A stretch of DNA of 64,000 bases from Nymphaea colorata (lineage: Eukaryota > Streptophyta > Magnoliopsida > Nymphaeales > Nymphaeaceae). A model generated the notes under the pieces. It made no database searches and was not told where the DNA came from. It worked only from the letters and a program-made list of their open reading frames with translations. Positions 62,893 through 64,000 of the stretch are shown piece by piece. The stretch is taken from the NCBI RefSeq assembly GCF_008831285.2, contig NC_045138.2:14272571-14336570 (forward strand), read 5' to 3'. The first letter of the stretch is position 1. Every line of letters starts with the position of its first letter. Both the position numbers and the translations under genes were made by a program.

Positions 62893-64000
62893 GTGAGTCG
62901 CCTGTTGGCCTTAATGAACTAAAAAATTCAAAAGTTTTTTTGATACTATAATAAAATAATGTCAAAAAAAGACAATTCAAACAAAAGAAAAATTCTTAAA
63001 TTTAGTTTAGGTATGATCTATGTGATAATTGAATTTACAAAGAAAACAGAACATTTTGTTGTGGCTTTCTGCGTGGAATGTATGGAACGCAGTTGATGAT
63101 TCATTATTATTTTTTTGATATACGAGCGCGGTTAGTTTTCTGCGTATGGTCTTTGACAAATAATATTAACAATTGTTTTTCTAAAGTAAAAAAAACTAAT
63201 CAATTATTGTGCAGTCGGCCGACTTCCGAACTCTATTTTCAAAAGCTTTGTCTGTCGTTGCCGCCAACAACCTTCGCCACCACGACGTCGACGTGATTGG
63301 GCAATGAATGGAAGGTTGCTTCCCACAAATTAAAATTTAACATTAAATTTTTGAACTGACAAGCACATGATCTGTACTGCGGATCTTTTATATTGAAGCT
63401 TTGAACTGAAAAGAATTTTTTATTAGCATTTCTTTCTCTCAAGCTCCTGTTTGTTTCAAAATTAGATGACAGAAGAAGGAAAAGGTATGAAATTGGATTT
63501 TGATTTGAAGAAGCAAAAGCGTGGAGGAAGCGAGAGGTGATATTGAATGTTGCCATAAAAAAAAGAACATGACTCAGATGAATCCTCTCGAAATCTCTGC
63601 CCACAGGTTTTTCTGGTTTCATCTTGTTTGCACACACTCAAAGCTGGATCGCCTCGCCTTTCCTGTACAATTTTTTTTTTTCTTGCTTGAAGCAAACATC
63701 AATCACCATTTTGTCACCCACTTTCCCATTTGACACAAACATCACCTGCCATTTTCTCACGCCCTTTTCTTACCTGCCTTGTTTATTATACTCCATCAAG
63801 ACAATGTTATTTTCGCATGAGTAATACTTTCCTTGCAGGCACCCGCGCACACACATACAGACACACACACAGAGGATCGAAGATCTGAATATCAATACCT
63901 TTCTTAATTCCTCTTCTGGTTGTCGTGAAAACAGTATGTTGGAGTTCATTTGGTAGTGAAGCCACCAAGTTTAGAGTAATGAGCTATGCTAATCAAGTCA

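Larger units (their letters stand above)
57028..64000. other. Gene-poor region to the right edge
   Basis: There is no supported gene. The left 1 kb is the upstream side of the alpha/beta hydrolase. Contents: a 56-bp tandem duplication (57905-58004), a coding-like scrap on the minus strand near 59040-59125 without recognisable identity, a GTCCGTTTGGAT-type sequence at 59521 resembling small-transposon ends, (CT)n at 60863-60886, (AT)n at about 61858-61871 and 62602-62625, an AATAAATAAATAAAT block preceded by CCAACAATTG that occurs twice (about 61759 and 62090), an 84-bp tandem duplication (62725-62892) and a terminal-exon-like frame at 63215-63307. Confidence 0.55.

Overview
The window is nuclear DNA from a flowering plant. 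It holds seven protein-coding genes built from plant-type, intron-split families: a bZIP-DOG1 TGA factor, a PMR5/TBL wall O-acetyltransferase, a plant-type mevalonate diphosphate decarboxylase and four others. Introns reach 2.3 kb. The intergenic DNA is AT-rich and full of (AT)n, (GA)n and (GT)n tracts plus small non-autonomous repeats. I cannot name the species from sequence alone. Nothing points to bacteria, organelles or viruses: I saw no operons, CRISPR arrays, rRNA or tRNA genes, or integrated virus.

Layout, left to right: (1) 37-8459 (+), the 3' ten coding exons of a TGA9/TGA10-type transcription factor whose first exon(s) lie off the left edge. (2) 8460-13540, a gene-poor spacer with short tandem repeats. 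(3) 13541-16574 (-), a two-exon membrane-anchored dual-specificity-type phosphatase. (4) 16575-20595, a spacer with a CT-rich duplicated leader and a diverged tandem repeat. (5) 20596-30694 (-), a 15-exon gene for a conserved 1368-residue plant nuclear-type protein of unknown function. (6) 30695-38984, an 8 kb accessory region with four copies of one GC/AT composite repeat arranged as two inverted pairs, a MITE-like element and an orphan GC-rich reading frame. (7) 38985-41059 (-), the splicing factor PRP17/CDC40. (8) 42557-44918 (-), a TBL/PMR5 protein in five exons. (9) 47568-53447 (+), mevalonate diphosphate decarboxylase in ten exons, with five CACGTG boxes upstream. (10) 54480-57027 (-), a membrane-anchored alpha/beta hydrolase in four exons. 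(11) 57028-64000, no convincing gene.

The genes are functionally unrelated neighbours (transcription, signalling, splicing, cell wall, isoprenoid synthesis, lipid-type hydrolase), so this is an ordinary plant gene neighbourhood and not a biosynthetic cluster. Exon models were built by hand from splice sites, reading-frame continuity and remembered family sequences. For every gene the exon lengths add up to an uninterrupted frame. The most unusual observations are two introns that seem to need GC donors (in the decarboxylase and in the unknown large gene), a tandem duplication that copied a 3' splice site inside the decarboxylase gene, an intronic 21-bp fold-back next to a terminal coding exon of only 7 nt in PRP17, and the paired inverted composite repeats.
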